From Hyphomicrobiaceae bacterium (GTDB lineage Bacteria > Pseudomonadota > Alphaproteobacteria > Rhizobiales > Hyphomicrobiaceae), in contig JANXWC010000051.1 in assembly GCA_025351355.1 (NCBI GenBank), forward strand, positions 1 to 46,536: 46,536 bases of DNA, read 5' to 3'. The position numbers and the translations under genes are program-made. Below, one piece after another: positions 46,485 through 46,536 of this stretch (position 1 is its first letter; each line of letters begins with the position of its first letter). Under the pieces are notes generated by a model, which was not told the DNA's origin, made no database searches, and saw nothing but the letters and a program-made list of their open reading frames with translations.

Positions 46485-46536
46485 CAGGACCCACAATCGC
46501 CAGTCCCTAGCACGGCTGACGGCCCAAGATACTGGC

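Larger units (their letters stand above)
45837..46536. other. Repeat-rich tail of the window
   Basis: 700 bases without a supported gene. Contains modular element F3 with repeat copy E inside (45873-46100), the hairpin at 46127-46146, two strong hairpins at 46292-46337, and the copy of the window's first bases at 46461-46484. 46147-46290 and 46338-46460 hold nothing I recognise. Confidence 0.65.

Overview
The window looks like chromosome of a GC-rich alphaproteobacterium, most likely of the order Hyphomicrobiales (Rhizobiales). Pointers are the N-terminally extended RecA with GAAC-N7-GTAC LexA-type boxes, the ptsP-lysC pair, the pgsA-moaD-moaE block, an HWE/HisKA_2-type histidine kinase, and palindromic intergenic repeats of the kind common in that order. 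I cannot name the genus. There is no phage, plasmid or transposase gene, no rRNA or tRNA that I can see, and no CRISPR array.

Layout. 1-693 is a repeat-only stretch. 694-3946 holds an SpoU-type RNA methyltransferase, moeA and recA. 4056-5145 (minus) holds two small secreted proteins. 5641-9531 is a type I secretion ABC/HlyD pair. 9775-10536 is a ModA-like binding protein. 10554-15024 is an acyl-CoA ligase divergent from a MaoC hydratase / LpqC-type esterase / 8-oxoguanine-deaminase-like operon. 14998-18195 holds YihY, an unrecognised protein, a short ribosome hibernation factor and MscL. 18428-23169 (minus) is an envelope block: DUF882 peptidase-like protein, GH114-like protein, L,D-transpeptidase. 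23383-28270 holds an NtrC-type regulator, oligoendopeptidase F and a soluble GAF histidine kinase. 28374-29786 is a SET domain fused to an alpha/beta hydrolase. 29849-33651 (minus) is ptsP and lysC. 33822-37113 (minus) is an FkbM methyltransferase, a globin, and trpG-trpD. 37667-38972 is a fumarylacetoacetase-family / CHM-isomerase pair. 39616-42373 holds suhB, pgsA, moaD and moaE. 42747-45101 is a membrane-anchored spermidine-synthase-like protein. 45549-45836 is gatC, followed by 700 bases of repeats.

How the genes work together. Molybdopterin steps are spread over three places (moeA, moaD-moaE, a ModA-like protein). The acyl-CoA ligase/MaoC/esterase group suggests hydroxyacyl or polyester metabolism. 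The DUF882/GH114/L,D-transpeptidase block suggests cell-wall remodelling. ptsP with lysC is the usual nitrogen-PTS neighbourhood. trpG-trpD is a two-gene fragment of tryptophan synthesis.

Most notable. (1) The SET-alpha/beta-hydrolase fusion at 28374-29786 keeps both active-site motif sets and a post-SET-like Cys motif. (2) A modular system of palindromic repeats. Five copies of a 100-130 bp multi-hairpin element (plus one remote relative) sit in intergenic gaps, and two of them are almost identical over about 80 bases. A second element occurs three times, each time with a different hairpin cargo between an AACGCC/GGCGTT pair, and one cargo is a copy of the first element. (3) An 82-base hairpin with perfect 25-base arms ends 19 bases before the RNA methyltransferase start codon.
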